Positions 7,158 to 14,107 of a stretch of 14,149 bases of DNA are shown here, in pieces. Location of the stretch: the NCBI GenBank assembly GCA_964595355.1, contig CAZQQD010000079.1, positions 1-14,149 of the forward strand, given 5' to 3'. A program made the position numbers and the translations under genes. The notes beneath the pieces are model-generated. The model was not told where the DNA came from and ran no database searches. It worked only from the letters and a program-made list of their open reading frames with translations. The DNA is from JAKAGZ01 sp964595355. GTDB lineage: Bacteria > Bacteroidota > Ignavibacteria > Ignavibacteriales > Ignavibacteriaceae. Each line of letters opens with the position of its first letter. Position 1 is the first letter of the stretch.

Positions 7158-8108
7158 ATGATTGTATTTGGACCCATTCCCTCAAGAAGATTGGGAAGGA
7201 GTTTAGGAATAAATAACATACCGCCGAAGGTATGTTCCTATTCCTGTATTTATTGCCAGGTAGGATTAACAGATTCGATGTCAATTCATAGAAGGGAATT
7301 TTTTTCTCCGAACGAAATATTCAATGAAGTAAAAAATCGTATTTCACAACTGAAAGAAGCAGGTGAAAAAATTGACTATCTATCATTTGTTCCAGATGGT
7401 GAACCTACACTTGATATTAACCTCGGAAATACAATTGATAAGTTAAAACCTTTAGGAATCAGGATAGCTGTAATTACAAACTCTTCTCTGATTTGGGATG
7501 ATGACGTTAAAAGGGACTTAATTACTGCTGATTGGATATCACTAAAAATTGATGCCTTACATAATAATATCTGGCATAAAATTAATCGCCCACATAACAA
7601 GCTTGATCTTTCAAAGATAATTAAAGGTATTGAAGAATTTGCATTGTCATTTAAAGGATCATTGTGTACTGAAACGATGTTAGTAAAGGGGATTAATGAT
7701 GGAATGGAATCATTAAACGAAATTGCACAGCTAATCAGCAGAGTAAATCCGGAGAAAGCATTCATATTAACTCCTGTCCGCCCCCCTGCTGAAAATTGGG
7801 TAAAGGTCTCTCAGGAATACAACCTGAATGCAGCATATCATATATTTAATAGTTATGGAATAATAACAAAAGTATTAGTCTCCGGTGAAGGAATCGATTT
7901 TACCTATTCATCTGATGTGGGAAATGAGCTTCTCAGCATCCTTGCCGTGCATCCAATGAAGAAAATTGCTGTGCTTGAATTTTTATCGAAAGCAAATTCA
8001 AATTGGGATCTGATAGAACAACTGATAAAAGAAAATAAAATTAAAGAAGTTAAATATTCCGGGTCTTCTTTTTTTATTAAAAATAAAAGAGAGGCTGTAA
8101 TAAAATGA
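7158..8108 (+). CDS. Radical SAM protein (COG0731-like)
   Basis: This is a radical S-adenosylmethionine enzyme, which uses a [4Fe-4S] cluster to cleave SAM. The signature Cx3Cx2C is Cys26, Cys30, Cys33 (VCSYSCIYC), preceded by the GPIPSRRLGRSLGIN lead-in typical of the COG0731 group. DGEPT at 80-84 is the usual second-strand GEPT-type SAM-binding motif. The last 70 residues look like a winged helix (HPMKKIAVLEFLSKA...) that may bind nucleic acid or a partner. The start is set at ATG 7158, 316 residues, because AAAGGAG lies 10 bases upstream and the family's conserved N-terminus begins exactly there; an in-frame ATG at 7131 would add nine residues with no ribosome-binding site. The substrate is unknown. 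The stop overlaps the next gene's start in ATGA, implying coupled translation with the NifX-like gene. Confidence 0.9.
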   Translation: MIVFGPIPSRRLGRSLGINNIPPKVCSYSCIYCQVGLTDSMSIHRREFFSPNEIFNEVKNRISQLKEAGEKIDYLSFVPDGEPTLDINLGNTIDKLKPLGIRIAVITNSSLIWDDDVKRDLITADWISLKIDALHNNIWHKINRPHNKLDLSKIIKGIEEFALSFKGSLCTETMLVKGINDGMESLNEIAQLISRVNPEKAFILTPVRPPAENWVKVSQEYNLNAAYHIFNSYGIITKVLVSGEGIDFTYSSDVGNELLSILAVHPMKKIAVLEFLSKANSNWDLIEQLIKENKIKEVKYSGSSFFIKNKREAVIK

Positions 8109-8428
8109 AAATAGCAATTCCATCAACAGGAGATTCTGCAAAATCGGTAGTAAGTGACACACTGGGGCGCAGCAGTTATATCATGACCTATGATACTGAA
8201 AGTAATAAATATTCTGTAACGCCAAATCCCGGAGTTCATTTACTGGATGGATCAGGTCCTAAAGCAGCAGAGATCGTAATTCATTCCGGTGCTGATACAC
8301 TTTTATCAATGGAAGTGGGGATGAAGGCATACTCCGTTTTGGCAAAAGCACATATTAATATTCAACTTCTGAAATCTAAGAGTACTGTAAAAGCTGCTGT
8401 AGAAAAATTTATAAAGAACAATCGGTGA
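8105..8428 (+). CDS. Stand-alone NifX-like (dinitrogenase iron-molybdenum cofactor) family protein
   Basis: This is a 107-residue single-domain protein of the NifX/NafY/NifB C-terminal family, like MTH1175. It has the MKIAIPSTGD first strand, the LGRSSYIMTYD strand, the GSGPKAAEIVIHSGADTL region that normally shapes the cofactor cleft, and a C-terminal helix (TVKAAVEKFI). Members bind iron-molybdenum or iron-sulfur precursors; no nitrogenase gene is nearby, so the cargo here is unknown. It is the second such domain in the operon, the first being fused to DUF134. It lacks the histidine-rich loop of that protein. Its ATG overlaps the radical SAM stop codon by four bases, and the next gene begins 6 bases after its own stop. 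Confidence 0.88.
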   Translation: MKIAIPSTGDSAKSVVSDTLGRSSYIMTYDTESNKYSVTPNPGVHLLDGSGPKAAEIVIHSGADTLLSMEVGMKAYSVLAKAHINIQLLKSKSTVKAAVEKFIKNNR

Positions 8429-8434
8429 TAAAGA

Positions 8435-8980
8435 ATGTATGTACCGACAAAAATATTTTTTACAAAAGGTGTGGGTAAGCATAAAGATTATCTCAGCTCT
8501 TTTGAAGTCGCGCTCAGAAGCGCTGGTATAGAAATATGCAATCTGGTTTCGGTCAGTAGTATCTTTCCGCCGAACTGTAAAAGAATCTCTAAAGAAGAAG
8601 GTATTAAGGAAATCCAGCCAGGGGAAATTACTTTTGCCGTAATGGCCAGAAATTCTACAAACGAACCTAACAGATTAATTGCTGCTTCAATTGGTGTGGC
8701 TATGCCTGCGGATAAATCTAATTACGGTTATTTATCCGAATATCATCCGTTTGGCGTAAAAGAAAAAATAGCAGGAGATTATGCGGAGGATCTTGCAGCA
8801 CAAATGCTGGCAACAACCCTCGGGGTTGAATTCAACCCGGAAGTCGATTGGAATGAAAGAGAAGAAGTGTTCAAAATGTCGGATAAAATAGTTAAAACTT
8901 TTAATATAACTCAAACAGCTGAAGGTGATAGAACAGGCTTATGGACTACGGTTATTGCTGTAGCTATTCTTTTACCTTAG
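8435..8980 (+). CDS. pdaD: Pyruvoyl-dependent arginine decarboxylase
   Basis: This enzyme converts arginine to agmatine in polyamine synthesis, using a pyruvoyl group made by self-cleavage instead of PLP. The cleavage site is the Ser41-Ser42 pair in VSVSSIFPP, matching Ser52-Ser53 of the characterised Methanocaldococcus enzyme. The conserved FGVKEKIAGDYAEDLAAQM follows at 106-124 with Glu110 in the place of the known catalytic glutamate. The 181-residue length is typical. It starts 6 bases after the NifX-like gene, with only a weak AAAGA ahead of its ATG, so translation is probably coupled. Its place in a metal-cofactor operon is unexpected. Family members of similar length with histidine or aspartate specificity exist, but the motif context favours arginine. 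Confidence 0.92.
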   Translation: MYVPTKIFFTKGVGKHKDYLSSFEVALRSAGIEICNLVSVSSIFPPNCKRISKEEGIKEIQPGEITFAVMARNSTNEPNRLIAASIGVAMPADKSNYGYLSEYHPFGVKEKIAGDYAEDLAAQMLATTLGVEFNPEVDWNEREEVFKMSDKIVKTFNITQTAEGDRTGLWTTVIAVAILLP

Positions 8981-8989
8981 TAAGAGAAA

Positions 8990-9412
8990 ATGTATATGAA
9001 TTATAAAAACGTAAGATACAAAGCGTCAATTAACTTTGAAATAAAAACTTATGAAATAGACATCGCAGGACACGTAAATAACATTGTATATGTTAAATGG
9101 CTTGAAGATTTGCGGTGTAAATTCTTTGAACAATTTCTTCCTATAGATAGTCTTCTTGCTCAAAATTTATACCCTGTAATAACTTCAACAAATATATCTT
9201 ATAAAAGACAACTTAAACTTGGTGATAAACCAACAGGTTTTATCTGGACGCAGGATATTAAACATAATGTGATGACGCTGAAAATTAAATTTATAATTAA
9301 TGAAAAAATCTGCGTCCAGGCCGAACAGAAATGTATACTTCTGAATTTGAAGAACGGAAAAATGGATAAGAAAATATTAAGTTCTTCTTTAACAGATGAA
9401 GTGCCTATGTAA
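8990..9412 (+). CDS. Acyl-CoA thioesterase, 4HBT hotdog fold (YbgC/FadM-like)
   Basis: This is a 140-residue single-hotdog protein. The motif D24-x-x-G-H-V-N-N (24-31) followed by Y34 and W37-L-E supplies the active-site Asp/His-Asn surroundings of the 4-hydroxybenzoyl-CoA thioesterase family, which hydrolyses acyl-CoA thioesters. The remaining strands (SYKRQLKLGD, MTLKIKFIINEK, CVQAEQKCILL) fit the fold throughout. Two in-frame ATGs sit 6 bases apart (8990 and 8996); the first is closer to the AAGAGA upstream. It lies 9 bases after the arginine decarboxylase and is the last tightly packed gene of the operon. The actual acyl substrate cannot be read from the sequence. Confidence 0.85.
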   Translation: MYMNYKNVRYKASINFEIKTYEIDIAGHVNNIVYVKWLEDLRCKFFEQFLPIDSLLAQNLYPVITSTNISYKRQLKLGDKPTGFIWTQDIKHNVMTLKIKFIINEKICVQAEQKCILLNLKNGKMDKKILSSSLTDEVPM

Positions 9413-9519
9413 TTACTGTAACAAAGAATTTGCGCTTGATTCTGTATTGATACTGCTGTTGTTCTATTATTATTTATATAGAGTAAAATTGATTCTTCTT
9501 CAAAAAAAAGGAGGAGAAA

Positions 9520-9768
9520 ATGGATACAACATGTAAAAAAGCTTTTCTTATAATTATCGGATTACCTTCGCTTATATTTCTTGTTTTTGCATGGATTGTA
9601 TTGGGAGAAGAAAAAATTAGAGCTGGATGGTTTTATGGAATTTTTGATGACCTCAGTATAATGTGGCTCCCAACAATACTTTATTTAATTGTAGGAGGAA
9701 TCATTGATATATATCTATTTAATGGTTCGCTGTTTAACTGCCGGGAAAAGAAAATTTATAAAAAATAA
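9520..9768 (+). CDS. Small two-helix membrane protein, unknown function
   Basis: This is an 82-residue protein with two membrane helices, about 8-28 and 48-67. A charged loop (GEEKIRAG) follows the first helix, and a Lys-rich end suggests the C-terminus is cytoplasmic. Cys5 and Cys74 are the only cysteines. A very strong AGGAGG 4 bases before the ATG supports real translation. It is 107 bases downstream of the thioesterase gene, so it may have its own promoter; TTGATA at 9447-9452 lies in that gap but no convincing -10 follows. No family is recognised. It is the last + strand gene before the convergent block. Confidence 0.7.
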   Translation: MDTTCKKAFLIIIGLPSLIFLVFAWIVLGEEKIRAGWFYGIFDDLSIMWLPTILYLIVGGIIDIYLFNGSLFNCREKKIYKK

Positions 9769-9805
9769 TATTGAGTAAATTATTACAAGCTGTTGAAGGC
9801 GGGAA

Positions 9806-9822
9806 AATTAAAATTTTTAATT
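9806..9822. terminator. AT-only palindrome between convergent genes
   Basis: AATTAAAA (9806-9813) and TTTTAATT (9815-9822) are perfect complements with a single-base loop, straddling the stop codon of the - strand gene. It could be a weak two-way stop for converging transcripts, but without G-C pairs the hairpin would be unstable. Confidence 0.2.
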
Positions 9823-10464
9823 ATCTCTATCATTCTCAATCTGAGTGATTTTATCCAATCTTCTCTGATGTCTGCCACCTCCGAAGTTCGTTGTGAGCCA
9901 GGCATCAAGAATTGATTTGGCTGTCTCTTCCCCTATTGTTTTTGCACCGATGACAAGTATGTTGGCATTATTGTGCTCTCTCGCGCTTCGTGCAGAGAAT
10001 TCATTGTAACAGGTTGCTGCACGAATGCTTTTAAGTTTGTTCGCTGTTATTGCGGAAGGGATCCCGGTTGCGTCGATAACTATTCCCCAGTCAACTTCTC
10101 TTCCTTTTACTTTTTTTGCAACGGCGTACGCAAAGTCAGGATAGTCGCACGATTTTTCATCGTAGGTACCGACGTCAGTGAGTTTAAATCCTTTATCGGT
10201 TAAAATTTTTGATAAGACACTTTTTAATTTAAAGCCCGTGTGATCACTTCCGATTGCAACACTTTTCGACACAAGAGATTTGATAATTCCGGGATCGCTT
10301 GCATTAATTTTCTCAGCTTCTTCCTTCGAAATAATTTTTATACCGAGCTGCTTAATTCTATCCTTTGCTCCGGGTGTAAGAATATCATTAGGCCCCACAG
10401 GCAGAACTGTCCCGCCTTCTTTTGCAAACCGAATTATGTCAGATTCAGTAACTAATTTTTTCAT
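9817..10464 (-). CDS. RpiB/LacA-like sugar-phosphate isomerase homologue lacking the catalytic cysteine
   Basis: The RpiB/LacA fold covers residues 68-210 (numbered from ATG 10464): AIGSDHTGFKLK with SDH at 73-75, SCDYPD, TANK, IRAATCY, AREHNNANIL, and FGGGRHQRR. In active RpiB the strand after the conserved Gly-Ile reads ICGTGIGMS, with Cys as catalytic base. Here it reads IDATGIPSA, so Cys is Asp131 and the following Gly is Ala132. The change resembles the LacA subunit of galactose-6-phosphate isomerase (IDAYG), not RpiB, but no LacB partner is adjacent. Residues 1-60 are an extra N-terminal segment (VTESDIIRFAKEGG...ILTPGAKDRIKQLGIKI) not found in plain RpiB and reminiscent of the TPSA-type lead-in of some microcompartment-associated proteins. 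An in-frame TTG lies two codons upstream; ATG is preferred. Activity on ribose 5-phosphate is doubtful. Confidence 0.85.
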   Translation of the reverse strand: MKKLVTESDIIRFAKEGGTVLPVGPNDILTPGAKDRIKQLGIKIISKEEAEKINASDPGIIKSLVSKSVAIGSDHTGFKLKSVLSKILTDKGFKLTDVGTYDEKSCDYPDFAYAVAKKVKGREVDWGIVIDATGIPSAITANKLKSIRAATCYNEFSARSAREHNNANILVIGAKTIGEETAKSILDAWLTTNFGGGRHQRRLDKITQIENDRDN

Positions 10465-10492
10465 AAGCAAAATATATCTTTAACCAATGTCT

Positions 10493-10602
10493 TGTCATTT
10501 CGACGCGCCTGCCTTTCAGGTCAGGAGAAATCTTGTGCTTTGAAAAAGATTTCTCTCCCGTTAACTCTGCCTACCGTTAGCCTGAGTGGATTCAAAACGA
10601 CA
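10493..10602. repeat. Imperfect palindromic interspersed repeat with nested hairpins
   Basis: The outer arms TGTCATTTCGA (10493-10503) and TCAAAACGACA (10592-10602) pair at 9 of 11 positions; read as - strand RNA, the other two become G-U pairs. An inner 10-bp perfect stem is GAGAAATCTT (10525-10534) with AAGATTTCTC (10546-10555). Between the layers are GC-rich pieces: CCTGCCTTTCAGGTCAGG on one side and CTGCCTACCGTTAGC on the other. The TGTCATTTCGA...GAGAAATC organisation is, by recollection, a widespread palindromic repeat of Bacteroidota-group genomes. It fills the gap between the GDP-mannose gene and the RpiB-like gene and may end or process that transcript. Confidence 0.65.
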
Positions 10603-10622
10603 GCTATATTAGCTTTTTACCC

Positions 10623-11690
10623 CTACAAATATTTTGTAAGCTTATTAACTTTAAGATGCTCAACAACTTTTTTAACATTTTGTCCCTGGTCCCTCCTGCA
10701 GATCAGCAAAGCATCTTTTGTGTTTATGATAATCAGGTTATCTACACCTATAACAGCAGCAAATTTATCAGGGGAGTAAATATACGAATCGACAACCATA
10801 TCTGTAAATATATCTCCCATTTTTGCAATCCCGTTTTCATCTTTTGTGGAAAGATTGAAAACCTCTTCCCAACTTCCTACATCGCTCCAGGAAAATGTCC
10901 CCTTGGTGAGATATACTTTCTGGGATTTTTCCATTATTCCGTAGTCGATAGATATATTTTTCAATTGTCCATATACAGTTGTAAGTGTTTTACTGTATTC
11001 CGGCTTATTAATATCTTTACTTATTTTTACCAGTCCCTCGTGAAGGTCGGGCAAATATAAACGGATTTCATCAATAATTGTATCAACCCGCCAGATGAAC
11101 ATACCACTGTTCCACATAAACTCACCGCTTTCCAGAAAGCGTACTGCGGTTGCGTAGTTTGGCTTTTCTGCAAAACTAAGTACGCTGTAAATGTTATCAG
11201 AAACATGCGATTCATCAATCTGAATATATCCGTAACCTGTTTCTGGTCTGGTCGGTTTGATTCCAATTGTTACAAGGCCTTTTGATTCATACGCAAATTT
11301 TGCTGCATTTTTTAGTGTCCTGTGAAATTCATTTTTCTCTTTGATTATATGGTCAGCAGGAAGAATAATAGTAACCCCGTCTTTCGATTTTTCCCGTACT
11401 ATAACTGAAGCGAGACCTATGCAGGCTGCAGTATTCCTGCCAAAAGGTTCCTCAATTATATTTTCAGCCGGAATATTTTTTAGCTGATTAATAACTTCGG
11501 GTCTCTGTACCTTATTTGTGATCACGAAAATATTTTCATTTTCAACCAGACCTTTGAGTCTCTCCACCGTATCCTGGATCATCGTATTCTCTCCGAATAT
11601 TTTCAACAATTGCTTCGGTGTTTTTTCAGTACTCCTAGGCCAGAACCTTGAGCCTATTCCGCCTGCCATTATAACTGCAAATATTTCCAT
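10623..11690 (-). CDS. manC: Mannose-1-phosphate guanylyltransferase
   Basis: This enzyme makes GDP-mannose from mannose 1-phosphate and GTP for envelope sugars. It has the nucleotidyltransferase signature MAGGIGSRFWPRS (8-20) with Lys26 in KTPKQLL, EPFGRNTAA (81-89), PADH (111-114), TGYGYI (151-156), FAEKP (173-177), NSGMF (194-198), SIDYGIMEK (247-255) and WSDVGSW (268-274). At 355 residues it is the single-domain form, without the C-terminal cupin of two-function ManC/AlgA enzymes, so a separate isomerase must supply the substrate. The start codon shares its A with the stop codon of the gene before it (TAATG), pointing to translational coupling in an operon with alanine racemase and the 301-residue protein. 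Family identity is firm. Confidence 0.93.
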   Translation of the reverse strand: MEIFAVIMAGGIGSRFWPRSTEKTPKQLLKIFGENTMIQDTVERLKGLVENENIFVITNKVQRPEVINQLKNIPAENIIEEPFGRNTAACIGLASVIVREKSKDGVTIILPADHIIKEKNEFHRTLKNAAKFAYESKGLVTIGIKPTRPETGYGYIQIDESHVSDNIYSVLSFAEKPNYATAVRFLESGEFMWNSGMFIWRVDTIIDEIRLYLPDLHEGLVKISKDINKPEYSKTLTTVYGQLKNISIDYGIMEKSQKVYLTKGTFSWSDVGSWEEVFNLSTKDENGIAKMGDIFTDMVVDSYIYSPDKFAAVIGVDNLIIINTKDALLICRRDQGQNVKKVVEHLKVNKLTKYL

Positions 11691-12595
11691 TAAATAAGAC
11701 CTTTTACTTTAATTGATTGAATTTCTCTCCCGAACTCTTCTGCACGATTAAGGTAGCTTGTAATATCAACCTCCTTCCCTCTTACAACTGCAACTATTAC
11801 AATCAGGCATGCTCTCATTGATTCCATCACATCTCTCCCGGGCATTAAATCTCTCGTCTTTATTAATAACATTGCCTTTGCAAGTACCTGGTGCATGTTT
11901 GCTATTATATCAAATCCTATTTTAGCTGAAAGTTCTCCATTGTTTATCATAGTTTTAGAGAAACCATTCAATTCATCAGGATCTCCAGGTTCACCTCTTG
12001 ACAATCTCTTCAACATACTATCTATCGGTTTAATTGGTTTTAATATTTCAGCCTCATAATTCTGAAAGAAGTCTTCTTCTTCCTTTTTATCTTCTTCAAA
12101 AATTATATTTTCTTTTTCTATATCAGTTTCTGATTTGAAGGGTCTATCCACAGGTTTTTCAGTAGTGTTATAAGACACTTTACCTTTTAAAAGGTCAATG
12201 CTGATTTCATCTTTTGTTATACTTCTCTCGATATCCGGGTTGGTCTCACCATTTTCTATTTTTTCAAGCGCCATTTGAAAATTATAAGGATTTACCATAT
12301 CGAGCATTGAACTTAGATCCCTGATTAAAAATCTGCTGTGATCTCTTATTTTATCCGAAAGCCTGAATAAATCAACCGGGCTGCTTGTCAGATACTCGTA
12401 AATTTCGTCCAATCTTATTGCAAATGTGGAAAGCACAGTTATCTTTTTCATTTGTTTTATAAACTGTCCAAGATCACCAGATTTTGCTATGGCTTCACGA
12501 AGCAATGCTACAACTTCAATCTTGCCGGTACTGAGTCTAAGATTGTTTGCAGCAGAAGAAATAGTTTGAACAATATATTGTTTAACAAAATCCAT
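11690..12595 (-). CDS. Protein of unknown function, two helical segments joined by an acidic linker
   Basis: I do not recognise this 301-residue protein. No signal peptide is seen. Residues 1-115 look mainly helical (QYIVQTISSAANNLRLSTG, LLREAIAKSGDLGQFIKQM, FRLSDKIRDHSRFLIRDL). Residues 115-180 are polar and become strongly acidic (FEEDKKEEEDFF at 166-177), suggesting a flexible linker. Residues 185-301 are helical again and end with the hydrophobic stretch ACLIVIVAVVRG (262-273), which may be a buried helix more than a membrane span. It lies between alanine racemase (7-base gap) and the guanylyltransferase (one-base overlap) and is surely co-transcribed with both. A scaffold or regulatory role in envelope synthesis is only a guess from location. 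Confidence 0.75.
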   Translation of the reverse strand: MDFVKQYIVQTISSAANNLRLSTGKIEVVALLREAIAKSGDLGQFIKQMKKITVLSTFAIRLDEIYEYLTSSPVDLFRLSDKIRDHSRFLIRDLSSMLDMVNPYNFQMALEKIENGETNPDIERSITKDEISIDLLKGKVSYNTTEKPVDRPFKSETDIEKENIIFEEDKKEEEDFFQNYEAEILKPIKPIDSMLKRLSRGEPGDPDELNGFSKTMINNGELSAKIGFDIIANMHQVLAKAMLLIKTRDLMPGRDVMESMRACLIVIVAVVRGKEVDITSYLNRAEEFGREIQSIKVKGLI

Positions 12596-12602
12596 ACTTT
12601 AG

Positions 12603-13724
12603 TTAATTACCCTTATAAACTCTTTCTATTCGTTTCCCAATTACGCAGGTTATTTCATAAGGAATTGTATTTAAAACTTTACACCAATCCCACGCTGTAA
12701 CTTTTTTATTTTTTTCATCTCCTAAGATAGTGACTTTATCACCAACTTTTATATTATCATTATTAATATTGAACATTATTCTGTCCATCGAAACTGTGCC
12801 GATTTGCTGATATTTTTTCCCTGTTATTATTGCCTGAACCTTATTTGATAATCCCCTGTTGAATCCATCCGCATAACCAAGAGGCACAGAAATAATATTT
12901 GTTTTTTCCTTTGCAGTGAATTTTCTTCCGTAGCTTACAGTATCGCCCTTATTAATTTCACTTTTAGAACTTACCTTAGAAATTATCGACATTACAGGTT
13001 CAAGCTTAATTGATTCTGTTGTATCCAGTGAAGGATAATATCCGTACATTAAGATTCCCGGACGAACCATATCGTAATAAGATTCCGGGAGATCAAGTAT
13101 CGCACCCGAATTTGCAGCATGTTTCAATCCGGTTTTTATGTCATTTCTTTCTAGCTTTTTTAGAAGATCATTAAATCTTTTTACCTGCAGTCTTGGAAAA
13201 GTTTTATTTTTTTCCTCAGAATTCGCAAAATGTGTGTATATGCCATCAATCTCGAAATCCTTATCATTGCTTATTTTTCTAACAAAATCAAATGCTTGGG
13301 AGTGATGGATTCCCAACCGGTTCATTCCTGTATTAACTTTAATATGAACTTTAACCTTTTTCTTCCCGTTTCTCTTGCTCCCCTGCTTCAGGTTCCTGAT
13401 ATGCTCCTTAGCAAATACAGTAGCAATAAGATTATACCTGAATAAATCATCAACCTGATCTTTTGCGAATGGTTCGAATACGAGAATTGGCTCCTTAATC
13501 CCTGCTTTTCTTAGTTCGACAGCTTCATCGGGAAAAGCCACTGCAAAGTATTCTGGTCTCTTTTTGCCCAGCGAAGACAAAAATCCAGCCGTCTCCCTTA
13601 TACCGTGCCCGTAAGCATCGGCTTTTACTACTGCCATAATTTTTACGTTTTTGGTCTTCTTTCGTATGTTAAAAAAATTCTTTTTTAACTTAGAAAGGTC
13701 TATTACCGCGTAAGAAAGGTGCAT
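12603..13724 (-). CDS. alr: Alanine racemase
   Basis: This PLP enzyme converts L-alanine to D-alanine for peptidoglycan. The PLP-binding lysine is Lys34 in AVVKADAYGHG (31-41); the second catalytic base is Tyr265 in VSYGRKF. Other hallmarks are NTGMNRLG, GIYTHFANSEE, RPGILMYGYYP, VPLGYADGFNR and SMDRIMFN. The 373-residue length is normal, with an N-terminal TIM barrel and C-terminal beta domain both complete. The start is the only ATG near the family's usual beginning (YAVIDLSKLKKN); no Shine-Dalgarno is visible. A sigma70-like promoter can be drawn 25-53 bases upstream. It is the first gene of the - strand block. Confidence 0.95.
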   Translation of the reverse strand: MHLSYAVIDLSKLKKNFFNIRKKTKNVKIMAVVKADAYGHGIRETAGFLSSLGKKRPEYFAVAFPDEAVELRKAGIKEPILVFEPFAKDQVDDLFRYNLIATVFAKEHIRNLKQGSKRNGKKKVKVHIKVNTGMNRLGIHHSQAFDFVRKISNDKDFEIDGIYTHFANSEEKNKTFPRLQVKRFNDLLKKLERNDIKTGLKHAANSGAILDLPESYYDMVRPGILMYGYYPSLDTTESIKLEPVMSIISKVSSKSEINKGDTVSYGRKFTAKEKTNIISVPLGYADGFNRGLSNKVQAIITGKKYQQIGTVSMDRIMFNINNDNIKVGDKVTILGDEKNKKVTAWDWCKVLNTIPYEITCVIGKRIERVYKGN

Positions 13725-13748
13725 TGGAACAATAATTATTATTAATAA

Positions 13749-13777
13749 AATATACTTTTTATTGAAGTTATAATCAA
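13749..13777 (-). promoter_or_regulatory. Candidate promoter for the alanine racemase operon
   Basis: Read on the - strand, TTGATT (13777-13772) is followed after exactly 17 bases by TATATT (13754-13749). The TATATTTT there also fits most of the Bacteroidota -7 pattern TAnnTTTG. The -10 element ends 25 bases before the ATG, leaving a short leader. The AT-rich background makes chance matches common. Confidence 0.35.
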
Positions 13778-14107
13778 TTTGAGAAAAATCACAACTATAA
13801 AATCCAGCTTTCTTATTTACAGATATAAAGAAAAATTATGAGCACTTTGACAAAAATTTTTCTAATTTCTTCTCTTTATTAGGAATATTGATTTTTTTAC
13901 ACTAATTAATTTCTTATTTTTGAAAATAAACAAATTCAAATATATCAAATTACTGCGAATTTGTAGAATAATAATGCTTGCGAAATAAGTGGTATATATA
14001 TTGTTAGAGATTGTGCGATATAGAAAAATAGAACAGGTTTTTAAAGAGTTTAATCTAAAAAAGTATAGCCGTTTCTAATTATTTTACAATAAATTATTTC
14101 AAATATG
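13778..14107. other. AT-rich gene-free stretch
   Basis: No open reading frame with coding character, tRNA, strong hairpin or long repeat is visible on either strand. It is very AT-rich and separates the alanine racemase promoter from the possible gene tail at the right edge. Confidence 0.5.

Noticed and set aside
6967..7284. Minus-strand 105-residue frame spanning the CGGC and radical SAM genes
   Set aside because: It crosses two well-supported genes on the other strand and has no protein-like motif.
2931..8428. Nitrogenase gene cluster
   Set aside because: NifX-like domains are present, but there is no nifH, nifD, nifK, nifE, nifN or NifB-type fusion; the radical SAM protein is COG0731-like, not NifB.
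10492..10779. Plus-strand 95-residue frame over the repeat and the guanylyltransferase end
   Set aside because: It is generated by the palindromic repeat and antisense of the conserved manC C-terminus; composition is not protein-like.
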